51,398 bases of DNA, taken from NCBI GenBank assembly GCA_004431415.1, contig QPMI01000669.1, positions 1-51,398 of the forward strand, written 5' to 3'. This DNA comes from Cyanophora paradoxa. Its lineage: Eukaryota > Glaucocystophyceae > Cyanophorales > Cyanophoraceae. The notes under the pieces were generated by a model that saw nothing but the letters and a program-made list of their open reading frames with translations, was not told the origin of the DNA and did no database searches. Shown here one piece after another: positions 10,935 through 22,300 of this stretch. How positions within the stretch are numbered: position 1 is the first letter of the stretch; each line of letters starts with the position of its first letter. The position numbers and the translations under genes are program-made.

Positions 10935-12210
10935 AATTCCCCAGGCCCCTCGGCGCCCCAGGCACGAAGCTCTCCGCTCGCCTTGTCAGCGGCGAGTACA
11001 TCGACCTCCTTCCCCACGTTTTAAATTTCCGCCCCGCTTTCTAGATCTCCTCCCAACCGGTCGACATGCAATTGCAAGCCCGCCTCCGTCGACCCCACCA
11101 TCTCTGCTATCCTTTCCGCGGCCGGCCTCCGCACTGCCTCGCTTTGCGTCGCGTCCTCGCGATCGCGTCCCGCCCACGGGCGATCTGATGAAAAGCGTGA
11201 TCCTAGCTATAGTCTCGCGCTTTAAGGCCCTAGGCCTGAGGCTTTGTGTCATTCGTGTCATTCACGCCGCTGCAGAGGGCTACCCGCAGCACCGGTACCC
11301 CGCGCACGTCCTCTTGCAATATATATCCGCCGCCGCAGCAGCCCGCGGCCGGGTACGGCCAGCCGCAGATGCCGTAACTATGTAAGGGCAGCCGCCGATG
11401 GACCAGGTGCCGTACGGCCAGCTTATATATATGGGGCAGTTTGGCTCGCTTCGAATTCTGGCCCCCTCTGTTCTCTCGCCTTCGCTCCTCTGACCGCCCT
11501 GCAGCCCTATATATAATAATTATGTGCCCAACAGCTATGAGGCAGCCGCTGAGCTGCAGGTACCCGCGGCCGACGCCCCGCGTCCCCGCGAAATCCCTTA
11601 CGTATATACCTCTCGGCCCCTCTGAGCGCTCGGCTAACCGATGATGGGCGGCGCCTAGGCCGTAATTATATAACCCGGCCCGCCGCACCTTGTCCCTCTC
11701 CACTCCACCCGGCCTCTGTCAAATTGCCCAGTACAATATTAATAGCTCCACCCTTTCCGGTTTCTGATGGCTAGCTTTTCGCCTTACACGCGTAATATAA
11801 CAGCTTGTGTTCCCACATGTACTGTACATGCCGCAGTGCGGTTTGAGACGGCCGGAGGCTCTAAATGCCTAATGTACATGTTAACCGAGGCTCAGCCGGT
11901 CGTGTAAACCGATTTAATCCGCAAGTGTCGACGTCCCGGAGTCCGCTGGTTTCCTAATTTTATAAGTTGTAAATTGTGACTTCGTATATTGCCGCTGTGC
12001 AGCTGCAGGCATACGCATTAATGGAAATCGAAAGAGTATTTACATGCAAGGCACGCGCACGTGCCACCGTACCGTGGAATACTTCCAATGATGCGTACAT
12101 CTAGTGCGCATGCATGTTCATGGCGAGGCTGACAGAGACGATGCATATGATCGAGAGCAACAGCCCAATCTAGTGGCATCGTGATCAATCACAAATTGAA
12201 ATCAATCACA

Positions 12211-13395
12211 TTACATCGCGCGCGCGCACCGGCGAGAGCACAGCTGTATACGTAGCGCCGCTCCAGTAAGGGATGGATGGGACACTCCCAGCGGCGACGG
12301 GGTACCAAGCAAAGACCTGGCAGCACCAAAGTTATACGCATAATGATACGAAGCCGGATTTGCGCGCACCCCGCCGATCACGAAGGGCGTGAAGGAATTT
12401 GCGGCGTCGGCGGGGGCAATGCGAAGGTCGTATCCCTTGTTGACTACAAACTGAAGAATTTTGCGTCCGAAGTTCGCGCACGAGCTGGCAGCAGAGATTG
12501 ACGGGATATCTGCCCATGCCCGGTTATCCTCAGACCATGACATCAATTGCAATGTACATGTGCAATTGCATTGCAAGCGCTAGCCCTAGTTGCTGATCAT
12601 GATCATGAGTAACGGATCATCGGATCCTTGGACTATATTTAATATTTCATGAACATGATCAAGTGCTAGCGCACCGAACTGAATGAAGTCGGTCGCAAGG
12701 ACAGGATTGCTTGTTTCAATCGAGCAAGGCGGAGTCACGTCGTAGTTCACGATTTGAATTTTGATCTTGGCGCCGGCCTACGCAATGGCAAGAAAAGAGA
12801 CCAAATTAAAAAACTTTTATACGTTCTGGCTAAAGGGTATGAAATGGGGGTCCATTGGAAATTAAAAAGCACTCACGGGAATGTTGAAGCCCGAGATTTG
12901 TAGTTTGATCGTCTGACCCCCGCTCTGCGTGCGCGTGCCGAATTCAACGTCAATGGATTCGGAAATGCATATGGAATTCGAAATCCAGGCTTTGCATGAT
13001 TATTCGAATCAAAGAGCTGGGGACGATGAAGACCTGAGGCGCGGAAAGTAGGGTCGGTCCAGCGATCGTGAACTTGATTGATCCGTCCTTGAGATACGTG
13101 GTGTTGGTGATGGAGAACTGACAGGCAAAATCGATATCAATTTTGTCCGTGTCAGTGATTACGTACACAAATCGCACGATTTAAGCTCGCAATTGCGATT
13201 CAGGCAGCTCACCGACTTCGATCCGATTGTAACCGTCTGGATGACGACGTGTGCTGCCGGCGCCGATGGCGACGGGGCGGGAGACGGGGGGGTATCGCTT
13301 AAGATCGGCGCCGTGCTAGCTGTAGGTGATGGACTGGGTGCCAAGGGGCTCGGCGACGGGCTCGAGCTTGGGGACGGGCCCGGCGACGGGCTCAA

Positions 13396-13437
<42 letters not shown>

Positions 13438-15075
13438 GCTTGGAGATGGCGTGGCCGACGGGCCCGGGAGGCAGTCCACTTCGGAGAAAGTCAAGTCGGC
13501 AAGATCAAACCATCATGGCATAATGCGAGGACGCACTTGCGACCGAGGCGTTGAAGCCATCAGCGATTCCCTCGTTGTCGGCTATGAACACCATGACGAT
13601 CTTTGCCGAGGTGCCCCTCGCAGAGAATGCGGGCAGAGTACTGACATTGACGGTCCCGGGAGAGTCAACGGTTCCGTACGGGGGTGCATTGCCGATACCC
13701 TCGATGGCGGTCAAATTGGTAAAACGGGATGCTGTTTCGACGAAGGAATATATCTGGAGAGCAGAAGTCCGAAGCGCGATCAGCTACGCACACAGCTGAT
13801 CGTGATTATGACTTTTAAATTTTCACAAGTTGAAGTGGCAAGGGACCGCATGCGCACATTTACAGAGTCGCAGGGCGCCGGTGCAAACGTGCAATCTTCG
13901 GTCGAAAAAGCTGTCATCGAAAGTGAGATTTCCGCGGTGTTCGGAGCAGAGCAGTTCAAATTCTCAAAAACCCTGTTGCGCAAAACTTCCAGTTAGAAGG
14001 AAATTTGAATATCTGTGCAAAGCTTAAGGCCCAGGTCGCTATATAGCTATGTGCATATCCTCATGATCATGCCAATATGTAAAAACAATGCGCATGCATA
14101 GTAACGTTTAAAAACGCGCATGCAATTGCAACATGGCATGATGCGTACCAGATGCCAAAGGAGCTGGCCACGTAGGGTCCATAGCTGATTGCAGTCGATG
14201 AGTTGTATCTAAAAGAGTCGAAACTCGCGACTGCGTTGAAGGCTGAGCCTGGTTGAGGTACGTCGAATGCAGAGACGGTTGAAGGCGTCGCTGACAGATT
14301 CGCGCGTCAATCAAATTTTGAAGACGACACAGCTGCGCATGCAGATCTAGATCTAGATCTAGATATTCGATTGCAAGGCGCATGCGCACTTCCAGTCTTG
14401 GCAGCGCTCCAGTAGCGAGCGCTTATATTGTTGCTACGCCACGCGTGCCAGAAAACCAGAATGACTTGAGATGAAGACGACGTAACTATATCGCCGTTCT
14501 GAACGCTGCTGCCTATTCCGAGCAATTGTGGAGGATTGGAACCGATGTCAACGATCTAAGGTTTGGAAAAGTCAACGTTGACGTCGTTCATACGTATATA
14601 TATACGTGCACTGTGCACGTGGCACGCAATAGCAAATTTAAAGCGAGCGAGCTCGATGGCACAAGCTAGGAGCAGCGCGCGAACCCGCATGCCGCTGCCG
14701 GTGAGCGCGTCGCTGGGGAAGCCTTGATTCACAATCTCAATGCGAATGACCTGATCCGCCCCGGCAAGTATGGCCCTGCGCAGTGATCTCACGCGTGCGT
14801 CTAGATTGAGAGCTCGAGATTTGCGACTCCCGCGTTTACCACGAGGTCGTTCCAGCGGGGGCTTTTGCCGCTTGACCTGGGATAATACTGTTCACGTTGG
14901 CGGTGGCGTTGAGCCAAGTGGGCGTCGAGGACGCAACAAGCGCTCCCGGGGGGGTGCTGTAGGTGAAATAGGACGGGTTGACAGCAGTCACAACCGGGAT
15001 GAGGAGACACGCGATCAGGCAGAGGCGCTCCAACCGGAAGCGCGCCAGATGCATTGGAATTTCGTATGTGATCAT
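12211..15075 (-). CDS. Secreted or surface protein with CUB-like domain and Ser-Pro linker
   Basis: The first exon starts at ATG 15075 with a signal peptide (basic, then L-I-A-C-L-L-I-P-V-V-T-A) and ends near 14875. Coding pieces follow on the minus strand near 14780-14690, 14560-14420, 14320-14150, 13975-13855, 13755-13520, 13490-13235 and 13170-13020, then 12960-12880, 12780-12690 and 12530-12370. The pieces at 13975-13520 read like a CUB domain: paired cysteines, a D-S-V-N-V stretch, and A-D-N-E-G-I-A-D-G-F-N-A-S. The piece at 13490-13235 holds an (Ser-Pro)n linker encoded by a hexanucleotide repeat. Later pieces are beta-rich with Cys and N-glycosylation sites. Some exon joins are unresolved, including a phase conflict between the first two exons, so the model is approximate. 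A cell-surface or matrix role is inferred. Confidence 0.55.
13390..13440. repeat. Hexanucleotide repeat encoding the Ser-Pro linker
   Basis: Seven or so copies of GGCGAC on the plus strand give alternating Ser-Pro on the minus strand, inside the secreted-protein gene. Such runs change length easily, so the linker length may be polymorphic. Confidence 0.75.
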
Positions 15076-15964
15076 GAGCTCCGGCTCCTATGAATATTCG
15101 GCGAGGCCTCGGAGGCGCCGCGTGCGGCTGCAGCTGCAGCTGGGTGATGGACGCTCTAGATCGATATCTACGAATATGTCGCGTATAGTGAGTCTAACGG
15201 TTACTAAGTTAGTACGCCTTGCTCTAGTACCGTAGTAGTACGTAAACGTACGTACTGCGGACAGTCTGCGGTACCGTAGTACACTAGCCTTAGTAGCAAT
15301 CATTGAATATTAATAACACTGTCTGGCCCCCGCGGCCGTGTCTGCGCTAATGGTAACAGTGCTAGTGGTAAGCAGTGGTAACACGCTATAGCTAACACGC
15401 CGCGGCGCGTACGCTTACGTTTACGGCCGCGGCGCACTGCGGCACTGCGGCAGTCACTGAGTGATCATGAGCCTCGGAGCGCGCACGTGCGGGGCACGGC
15501 CCACGGTGCGGCACTGCAGCTGCGGCAATGTGCAACCGTTGAACCGTTGAACTGCCGCAGTGCATACTCATGATCAGCGACTGTATGTGCCACGTGCACG
15601 TATACCGTAGCTCGCTCGCTGGGCCACTGATATACGACGAACTATACCACTGGGCCACGCCGAGTCGTCGGCGACTCGTCGCCGACGTCGACGCGGCGTC
15701 GACGGATCTGGATTCTGAATCGGACTCCGGATCCCCCGAGTCCGATGATCCGGATCCGGAGTCCCTTTTCATTGTTTTCAAGCCCCCGTGAGTGGGCCGT
15801 CACATTGATTACGTATTCCGTTACTACCGTACGCGTATACCCAGTACGGTATATGTACGTATACCGTAAACTGGTCAGTCGACTGTCGGACCGTCGGACG
15901 CCCCTTTTCAAACCCCCGATCGCGACCCCTATTCGCCCCACCGTAGTCTCTCAAAAAAAGCACT

Positions 15965-16235
15965 TAATTACCGCGGAAAAAAATTACCGCGTCGAGAATT
16001 TGTTAAATCGCGGTAATTTGTTTTTTTTAAAGATCTACGGTGGGCGTACCCACTCGTAGTACACAACGAGGATACAAGTCACGGTATCGGGAAACAGCAG
16101 GAACCGAACCCGGAAATCCGGGAGGTCGAAGCACGACCTTGTACCACTACGCTAAAGCGCGGGTAATTTGGTACCGCGGTATTTTGGCCACCCTCGGGCT
16201 GGAGTTTCTAACGCGGTAATTTCTGCCGCGGTAAT
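15965..16235. repeat. Cluster of CGCGGTAATTT repeats in both orientations
   Basis: The core AATTACCGCG or its complement occurs near 15966, 15985, 16012, 16205 and 16222, with variants near 16160 and 16175. The first three form an A/T-rich inverted arrangement. They bracket the tRNA-like element, as expected for a short non-autonomous mobile element, but target-site duplications are not evident. Confidence 0.5.
16085..16156 (-). other. tRNA-like Pol III promoter element (decayed tRNA or SINE head)
   Basis: The minus strand has a perfect box A (TAGCGTAGTGG, 16154-16144) and a good box B (GGTTCGGTTCC, 16110-16100) at tRNA-like spacing. Between them is a perfect 5-bp anticodon-type stem with a 7-base loop and U33 (anticodon would be GCT, Ser). 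The acceptor stem does not pair and the T stem is imperfect, so a working tRNA is unlikely. The head of a tRNA-derived SINE is the better reading. Confidence 0.45.
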
Positions 16236-17017
16236 TTAGTGCCACACGGTAGTAGCTCCCGGGTAGGGCTGGGCACAGTCGACCTGAACCCCCACCCGGT
16301 CGGTGGGCCCGCTGACTGTTACCCGCCAGTGGCGGTCGGTAGAGGCGGGGTACTTGCTGCAGTGCGTGAAAATTGGCAGGAAATACGCTTAATTCCGCAC
16401 AGCTTCAAGGCGCTACGCGCCTACTCTGTTCCCAGCTGTCTAAAGCAAGTGCTTTAAATTTGGGGCGAGTTCAAGCCAGTTGTGGGGGATCCGGAGGCCG
16501 GGGTGGTTGATGCTCAGGAGGGGTACGGGATATCGCGATCGATGGCGTCAGCTCCCTTGGGCTCCGTCGGATTGAAGAGCACAGGAGCGCAGGAGAGCAG
16601 GAAGATGAACTACTAGGGCTAAGCAGGACTTTCCTGGCCTGGGTGCACGGAATATGTAACTTTCGCGCGCGAGAATATGAAATTTTCGCGAGCCTACCCC
16701 CCCTAGAATTTTTATTTGTATGGTACCGGGCGTTGTATGGCGGTGGGCCAGACTTTCCACCCGGTCGGTCGGTGGGAGGCCGCCAGGGCTGCATATTTAT
16801 AGTACTAAAAGTTTTTGGGCGATCTACTAAATATTTCCCGCCTGCTAAAGTCGAGAATTTGTAGGGGTAGTCCCGTCTCCGCCATACAAAAGTCCTGCGA
16901 AGGCGGACCTACTAAAAATTTACCAGCTGCTAAAGTGGCAGTTTTGGCGAAGTACTAATTATTTTCCTGTACTAAATTAACCAGTTCTGCAGTGGTCTAC
17001 TATCAGTACCGTGACAG

Positions 17018-17106
17018 TACGTACTGGAGAGCTGTAAAACACATATTTAGTACTACCCGCGGTACCGCCAGTACGTACTGGAGAGGGCCGGTACGTACTG
17101 GAGAGC
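17018..17106 (+). repeat. Three copies of GTACGTACTGGAGAG
   Basis: The 15-base unit recurs three times within 90 bases, in a stretch with several palindromic GTAC sites. It is non-coding; function unknown. Confidence 0.65.
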
Positions 17107-17738
17107 TATGGGCTAGGGGTGCGGCCGCCGGGCTTGACGCCCAAAAAGTCGGCTTCAGTCATGATCAAACCAACTTGCAATTGGCAAGCCCGGGGCGCTC
17201 GCGGCCAAGCCAAGCCAAGACTCCCAAGAGGCCCAAGACGGGCCTTGGACGGTCGGCCGGCGCCGGCGGCCGGCCCGGATCGGACAAGGGCTTGGCCACG
17301 TGCACTTGCAACTAAAAAAGTTGCAAGTTGCAAACTTAAGCTTGCAATTGGCCGGGTTATGCGCTCGCCGCTCATGATCAGCGGCTTGCCAAGTTGCCAC
17401 AAGTTGGCCCTTTTCGCGCGTAAAAGTGGGTCCTACCGGTACCGCCGGCTACCGGCTGGCCGGTCTGAGAACTGGCCCGTCGGACGTCTGGCCGGCCAGG
17501 CGAACGTTCGCGTCCGGCCCGGCCCGGCGGGAGGCGCCCGGCCCGCCTAGAATCGCAGACTGCTCGGGCACCGGGCCCGGCAGGGGGGGGGGGGGGGGTG
17601 TCGCCCGGGTCGGTCATAGTGGGGCCCGTCTGAAGGCCAGCAGTTTAACCCATGGAGTGGGCATGAAAGCCGGCATGAGGCCTAGGCAAGTTGCTGCCAG
17701 GCTGCAATGAACTGCCTCTCAAATTAAACCGCTACTGG

Positions 17739-18839
17739 CTACAGCTTCGCTCTCCTTGGCTGGTTCTTGTCCGCGACGAACAGCTGCAACGGGGGGGGGG
17801 GGAGGAGGGGGGTAGTCACAGTCGGGGGTACGTATGCAGGGGTACAGGCACACTGGCGGGGGGCGGAGGGGGCGTACCGCAGTCGCCTCGGAGAAGGCGT
17901 CACCGGTCACGCCGTCGCTAAGACTCGCGGCCGCGTTGATCCTGCGACGGCTTAAGAGGGGGGTACCCTGGGCCTGCAGCTGGCCCGGGGGTACGACGGG
18001 GGCGCACTTGCGGCCGGAGCTGCCGGTAACCCTCGCGTCCACGCGTACCCAGGTCTCAAGGGGGAGTCGACGCTTGAGGCTCACGTGCAGCTGTCCGGTG
18101 ACTGCGTTCCACCCGTCGTTCCATACCACGGACCCCAGCGTGTCTGCGCGCGGCCGCGGGCGGCGCCGGGCCGCGGGCGGTCCCGAGCGGCTCCGATCAG
18201 CGCGAGGCTGCGGGGTTCGAGCGGCGCGCGGCGCGTGCTTCGTTCGCACCGTCGAGTACTGCCGACTGCGCGCCGCCGTGCGCGTGGCCCGGAGGTCCCC
18301 CGGCCCTGCAGAATGCGCGCGCGGATCAGCGCCTGCAGCTGCGGGGCCGAGATGGCCGCGGCGCCGCTGCAGCCGGCCGCACCCGTGCGCAAACAGCACG
18401 CCGCCTACAATCTTGCCCGTCGCCTTATCGTACCACGTCTCTACAAGCTGCGGGCGCGGCGGCACGCGTCAGCGGCCGCGGAGCGCGGCAAAAGCGAGCT
18501 GTCGGCATCGGGAGCAGGTGCGCGGACCAGGCGCCTGTCGCTAAGGATGTACTGCTCCTCCGGGCTGCGACCACATCGCGCGTCAGCACGAGAGCGCAAC
18601 CGCGGAGCCTCGGGGCGCTGGCATGGAGTACTGGCGCCAGCGCACTTGAAGCCCGGCACGAACGCCACCAGATCGGATACGGGGCCCACTCTGGGCCTGC
18701 TTGGACCCGCCTCGTCATGATCACGTGTGTGCGTCTTGCAGATGAGGACCTTGCGCGTGCTGCCTCGCTGGCTCGCCTCGGATCGGAGCTGCTCGAGCCA
18801 CGCTGGCGCCTCGGCAACCTGCGGCGGTGCGCGCGTCAC
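17739..18839 (-). CDS. Hotdog-fold thioesterase (4HBT / THEM-like)
   Basis: Three 3' exons join in phase: 18143-18008, 17941-17878 and 17783-17739 (stop TAG). They encode the hotdog core: D-T-L-G-S-V-V-W, then T-G-Q-L-H-V-S-L-K-R-R-L-P-L with V-R-V-D-A-R-V, then G-R-K-I-N-A-A-A-S-L and S-E-A-T-A-L-F-V. Upstream, 18448-18384 encodes L-V-E-T-W-Y-D ending in F-A-H-G, and a piece ending at 18249 encodes S-A-V-L-D, so the family signature H-G-G-x(6)-D-(D)-T-L-G can be assembled. The exact join there is ambiguous; it may use a tiny exon and a GC donor. Further upstream pieces (18570-18530, about 18690-18640, 18817-18750) are likely but uncertain, as is the start at 18839. Thioesterases of this class hydrolyse acyl-CoA; the substrate cannot be read. 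Confidence 0.68.
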
Positions 18840-19396
18840 GAAGGCACCTCACTCGCTCGCTGCTCCTCGGGCTCACCGCTTGCGCCATTCAGCCCGGCAA
18901 CGCTGCGCGCACCTCCGAGATCACCCGAGCAGTACCGCGTGCGCTTTCTGTCTGCAGGAGAAACCTCCGATCGCCGCCTGGGGCGCGATGGCGGGACTTC
19001 GGGTTCGGTCAACGGGTACAGGCACAAAAGCGCGAAATGCTCGCACAGGCGCTCCGGCGCCTCCGGCCTCCTCCAGTCGCGCGCGTGGCGTGCGTGGTCG
19101 CGCCCGCGCCACGCTCAGCGCGCTGGAGGGAGCGCACGCACAATTGGCGGAGCGCCGGAGCGCGGCCCTCGAGCGTCGGATCTTGTTCAGCGCTTTTGCT
19201 CGTGGGAGGCGCGGCTGTGGTGGTTTTCGGGGCGACGTGTGCGGCGGAGCCTGACCGCGGGCAGCCGGGCGCCGACCCGGACCGCGAACTTTCGATCGGC
19301 GAGGTCAGGCGAAGGCTCAAGCTGCACCGCGAGGCTGTCGCCGGCGAACGAATCTCCCGTGCGTAGCTTCTGCCGCGCGTTCGCTTTGGAGCGGCC

Positions 19397-22300
19397 GTGC
19401 TTGACGCGCGAGCGTCCGCGGGCGCGGGAGCAGAAAGCGCGGAGCCCATCCGTGTGGAGGAGATCCGCGGCGGCGGCGGCGGCCCCGCCGTCCGCGTGAG
19501 CTTCAGCTGCCCGCGCGACGCCGACGTCACGCGCGTCCTCGGGCAGGCGATGCTGGCCGCTGGTCACCTCGGCCACGGCCCCGCCGCCGTATCAAGTGCG
19601 CGTACGTATGCTCGCGGTCGATTAGGGCCGAACGCTGCGCGCGCGCAGTGTCGGACGGCTTCGGGACGGCATCCGTGCAGCTCACGTTCGGCGGGGGCGA
19701 GGGCGGCGGTGGCGGCGAGGGCGCCACGCGCGAGTGTCGCGTCTCCATCCGCAGGGACGCGCTGGGCGGCGCCGTCGAGCAGCGGCCGCAGGGGTCCACC
19801 GTCTCCGTCGAGCTCTACGCGGGTGCGCGCGGGCGGCGCCCCCTCCCTATTAGAGAGCGCTAGAGACTTCTATTAGCTTCCATTAGCTTCTGTTATCTTC
19901 TGTTAGCTTCGCTCTTTAAGCTTCCATTAGCTTCTATCAGCTCCTGTTAGCTTCTGTTAGCTTCTACCGTTCGTACCGAAGCTCTACGCAAGTGCGCAGG
20001 GCGCGCCCTCCCTCACCTAAGAACAGTTCAAATGCATCGCAAAGCTTAAGCGATCCGAGGCCGCCCGCGCCTCCGCCTCCGCCTCCGCCTCCGCCCACCG
20101 CGCGCCCTCCCTCGCCTAAGAGTAGTACGGAAGCATCGCGAAGCTTAAGCGATCCGAGGCCGCCCGCGCCTCCGCCTCCGCCTCCGCCTCCGCCCACCGC
20201 GCGCCCTCCCTCGCCTAAGAGTAGTACGGAAGCATCGCGAAGCTTAAGCGATCCGAGGCCGCCCGCGCCTCCGCCTCCGCCTCCGCCTCCGCCCACCGCG
20301 CGCCCTCCCTCGCCTAAGAGTAGTACGGAAGCATCGCGAAGCTTAAGCGATCCGAGGCCGCCGCGCCTCCCTCCCCTCACCCACCCACCCATCCATCCAC
20401 GCCCCCGCCCCCGCCTCCGCCCACCGCGCGCCTCTAAGGGCGACCGCTCCCCCGCGCCTCCGCCTCCATGACCCGAGGCCTCAATCCCTTTCACTTCTCT
20501 GACGTGAATCCTTGGAGCACTAGCCTTCACCTCAATCCCTTTCTCTTCTCTTCTCTGACGCCCTGGGCCTATGCCCTCGCCTCCATGATCCTAGGCCTCA
20601 ATCCCTTGGGCGGCTCGCTTCTATTAGCTTCTATTATCTTCTATTAGGTTCTATTAGCCCTCTTTCCCTTTCACTTCTTCACTTCTCTTCTCTTCTCTGA
20701 CACCGACGCCCTCGGCGCCCGGCAGAGGGCGGGTCGCTGACGGGGCGGGAGCTCGGCCTGCTCGAGTCCCTCTACGACGCCGCCCACGGCCTCCGCGTGC
20801 GCCGCACTAGTAGAGAACTCTAGAGACTTCTATTCAGCTTCTGTTAGCTTCTGTTAGCTTCTATTGGCTTCTTATAGCTTCTATTATCTTCTAATAGCTT
20901 CACGCCCTCGTAATGCCGCGCACGGGCTCCGGGATGCCGCCCTCCTGGCCGCCCGGCCGCCCGCCTCTGGCCGGCCTCGCCGAGTCGGGGCTTCTCTGCC
21001 CTCCTCTTCTTCTGTCGTTCAGCCTCCTCCTCCTAACTGTACTCCTCCTCTCGCCTTCTGTACTCCTAACTTCTCCCGCCTGCCTTCTGTACTCCTCCCG
21101 CCCTCGTACGTACGTCCTGACTCCTGATCGCGACTCGCAGGGCCGGGGGCGCCTGGGGGGCGGCGGGGCCGACCCGGCGGACTTTTGGAACGGGGTCGCG
21201 TGGGACCTCGGCCGCTCCCTCGCAGAGGACGTCTTCGGCCGCGACGGCTTCGGTGGGCGCTTTGAATTTGATCCGGTGAACCGGACGGACATATCTTGAA
21301 CCGGTACCCGCAGACGTCTTCCGGCGGGCGCTGGACGAGGTGTTCCCGTTCCCCCCGATCGTGCGCTGCGCCCCCGATCGAAGCTGTACTGTACCCCCAT
21401 CCCGCTTCGTACCCCTGACCCCGCGGGACGGCCCGGTAGCACGAAGGGGACGGTACCCCCCGCCTCCACACGCCGGAGCAACGGCAGCGCGCGGCCGCCG
21501 CGTCCCGCCGCCGCTCCGGGGAGGGGTACGGCGAATCCGCCGAGGCGGAGGCGCATCTCGAGGCGATGGGGCTCACGGTGCGCGTACCCCCCGTGGACGG
21601 CTTGGCCCCGAATCGAATTGGGGTACAGGTGTTCAGGAGGCCGGAGCCAGCGGAGGGGGGCGAGGGGCCCTCTACCTCCCCGGCGGGCCTGGACTGGGCG
21701 AGCCTGGCGGGGTACGAGCGCATCAAAAAGGTACGAGGCGTCGCTGGCCCCGTGCGATCCCGTACCCCCGCCCTCAACCCGTCGCCCCCCCGGCAGGAGG
21801 TGGAGGACGCAGTGGTCCTGTCTTTCCGGTACCCCTCCGTCTTCGAGGCCGTGCGCCGTACCCCGCACTTTCCTTCCCTTCCCACTCCTAACGATGTACC
21901 CCGCCAGATCGCGAAGGGTACGCGGCAGCGACCCGACCGGAGCGTACCCCGCGCTGTTCTTTTCGAGGGGCCGCCTGGTACCCCCCCCCCTTTGTGTCCT
22001 GTACCCAATTTCTTCCTGAGGTCCCGCAGGTACGGGCAAGACCACCACTGCGCGCATTCTCGCCGCCCAGTGCGACGTGCGATCCCGTACCCCCTTCCCC
22101 TTCTCCCCTTTTCCCGGGGCGGTACCCCGGTGGATCTCACGTCCCATCCAGGCGCCGCTCGTCTACCTTCCGCTCGAATCGATCCTTAGCAAGTGGTGAG
22201 GATACCCTGGTACCCTCCCCTGGCTAGGCCCCTCCCATTCCAAAAATTCTATTTTTAGGTACGGGGAGAGCGAGCAGCACCTCGCGCGCGTCTTCTCCCT

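Larger units (their letters stand above)
9651..12210. other. Spacer without a convincing gene
   Basis: This region lies between the starts and ends of two minus-strand genes. It has small tandem repeats (annotated separately) and many 6-8 base palindromes. Around 11264-11420 the plus strand shows short open pieces rich in Gly, Pro, Gln and Tyr (for example A-G-Y-G-Q-P-Q-M-P and P-P-M-D-Q-V-P-Y-G-Q), and A-A-A-E-L-Q near 11540. These could be exons of a low-complexity protein or its remains, but the joins do not keep phase, so no gene is called. Nothing is recognisable between 11700 and 12210. Confidence 0.5.
15076..17738. other. Spacer with repeats and a tRNA-like element, no gene seen
   Basis: No exon chain could be built on either strand. 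The region contains strongly palindromic stretches (around 15655-15710 and 15735-15765), clustered GTACG- and CGCGGTAATT-type repeats, a tRNA-like element, and a run of about 17 G at 17582-17598. Short sequences such as GTCGACTGTCGGACCGTCG recur here (15886) and at 39253, suggesting dispersed repeats. The acidic open frame at 15675-15790 (Asp/Ser-rich) comes from a palindromic repeat and is not called. Confidence 0.5.

Noticed and set aside
15675-15790. An acidic Asp/Ser-rich open frame
   Set aside because: Produced by GATCCGGA- and GACGTCGAC-type palindromes; it is short, with no neighbours or splice context.
19964-20530. Long open frames on both strands over the minisatellite
   Set aside because: They follow from a 99-bp period divisible by three and lie in an intron of a well-supported gene.
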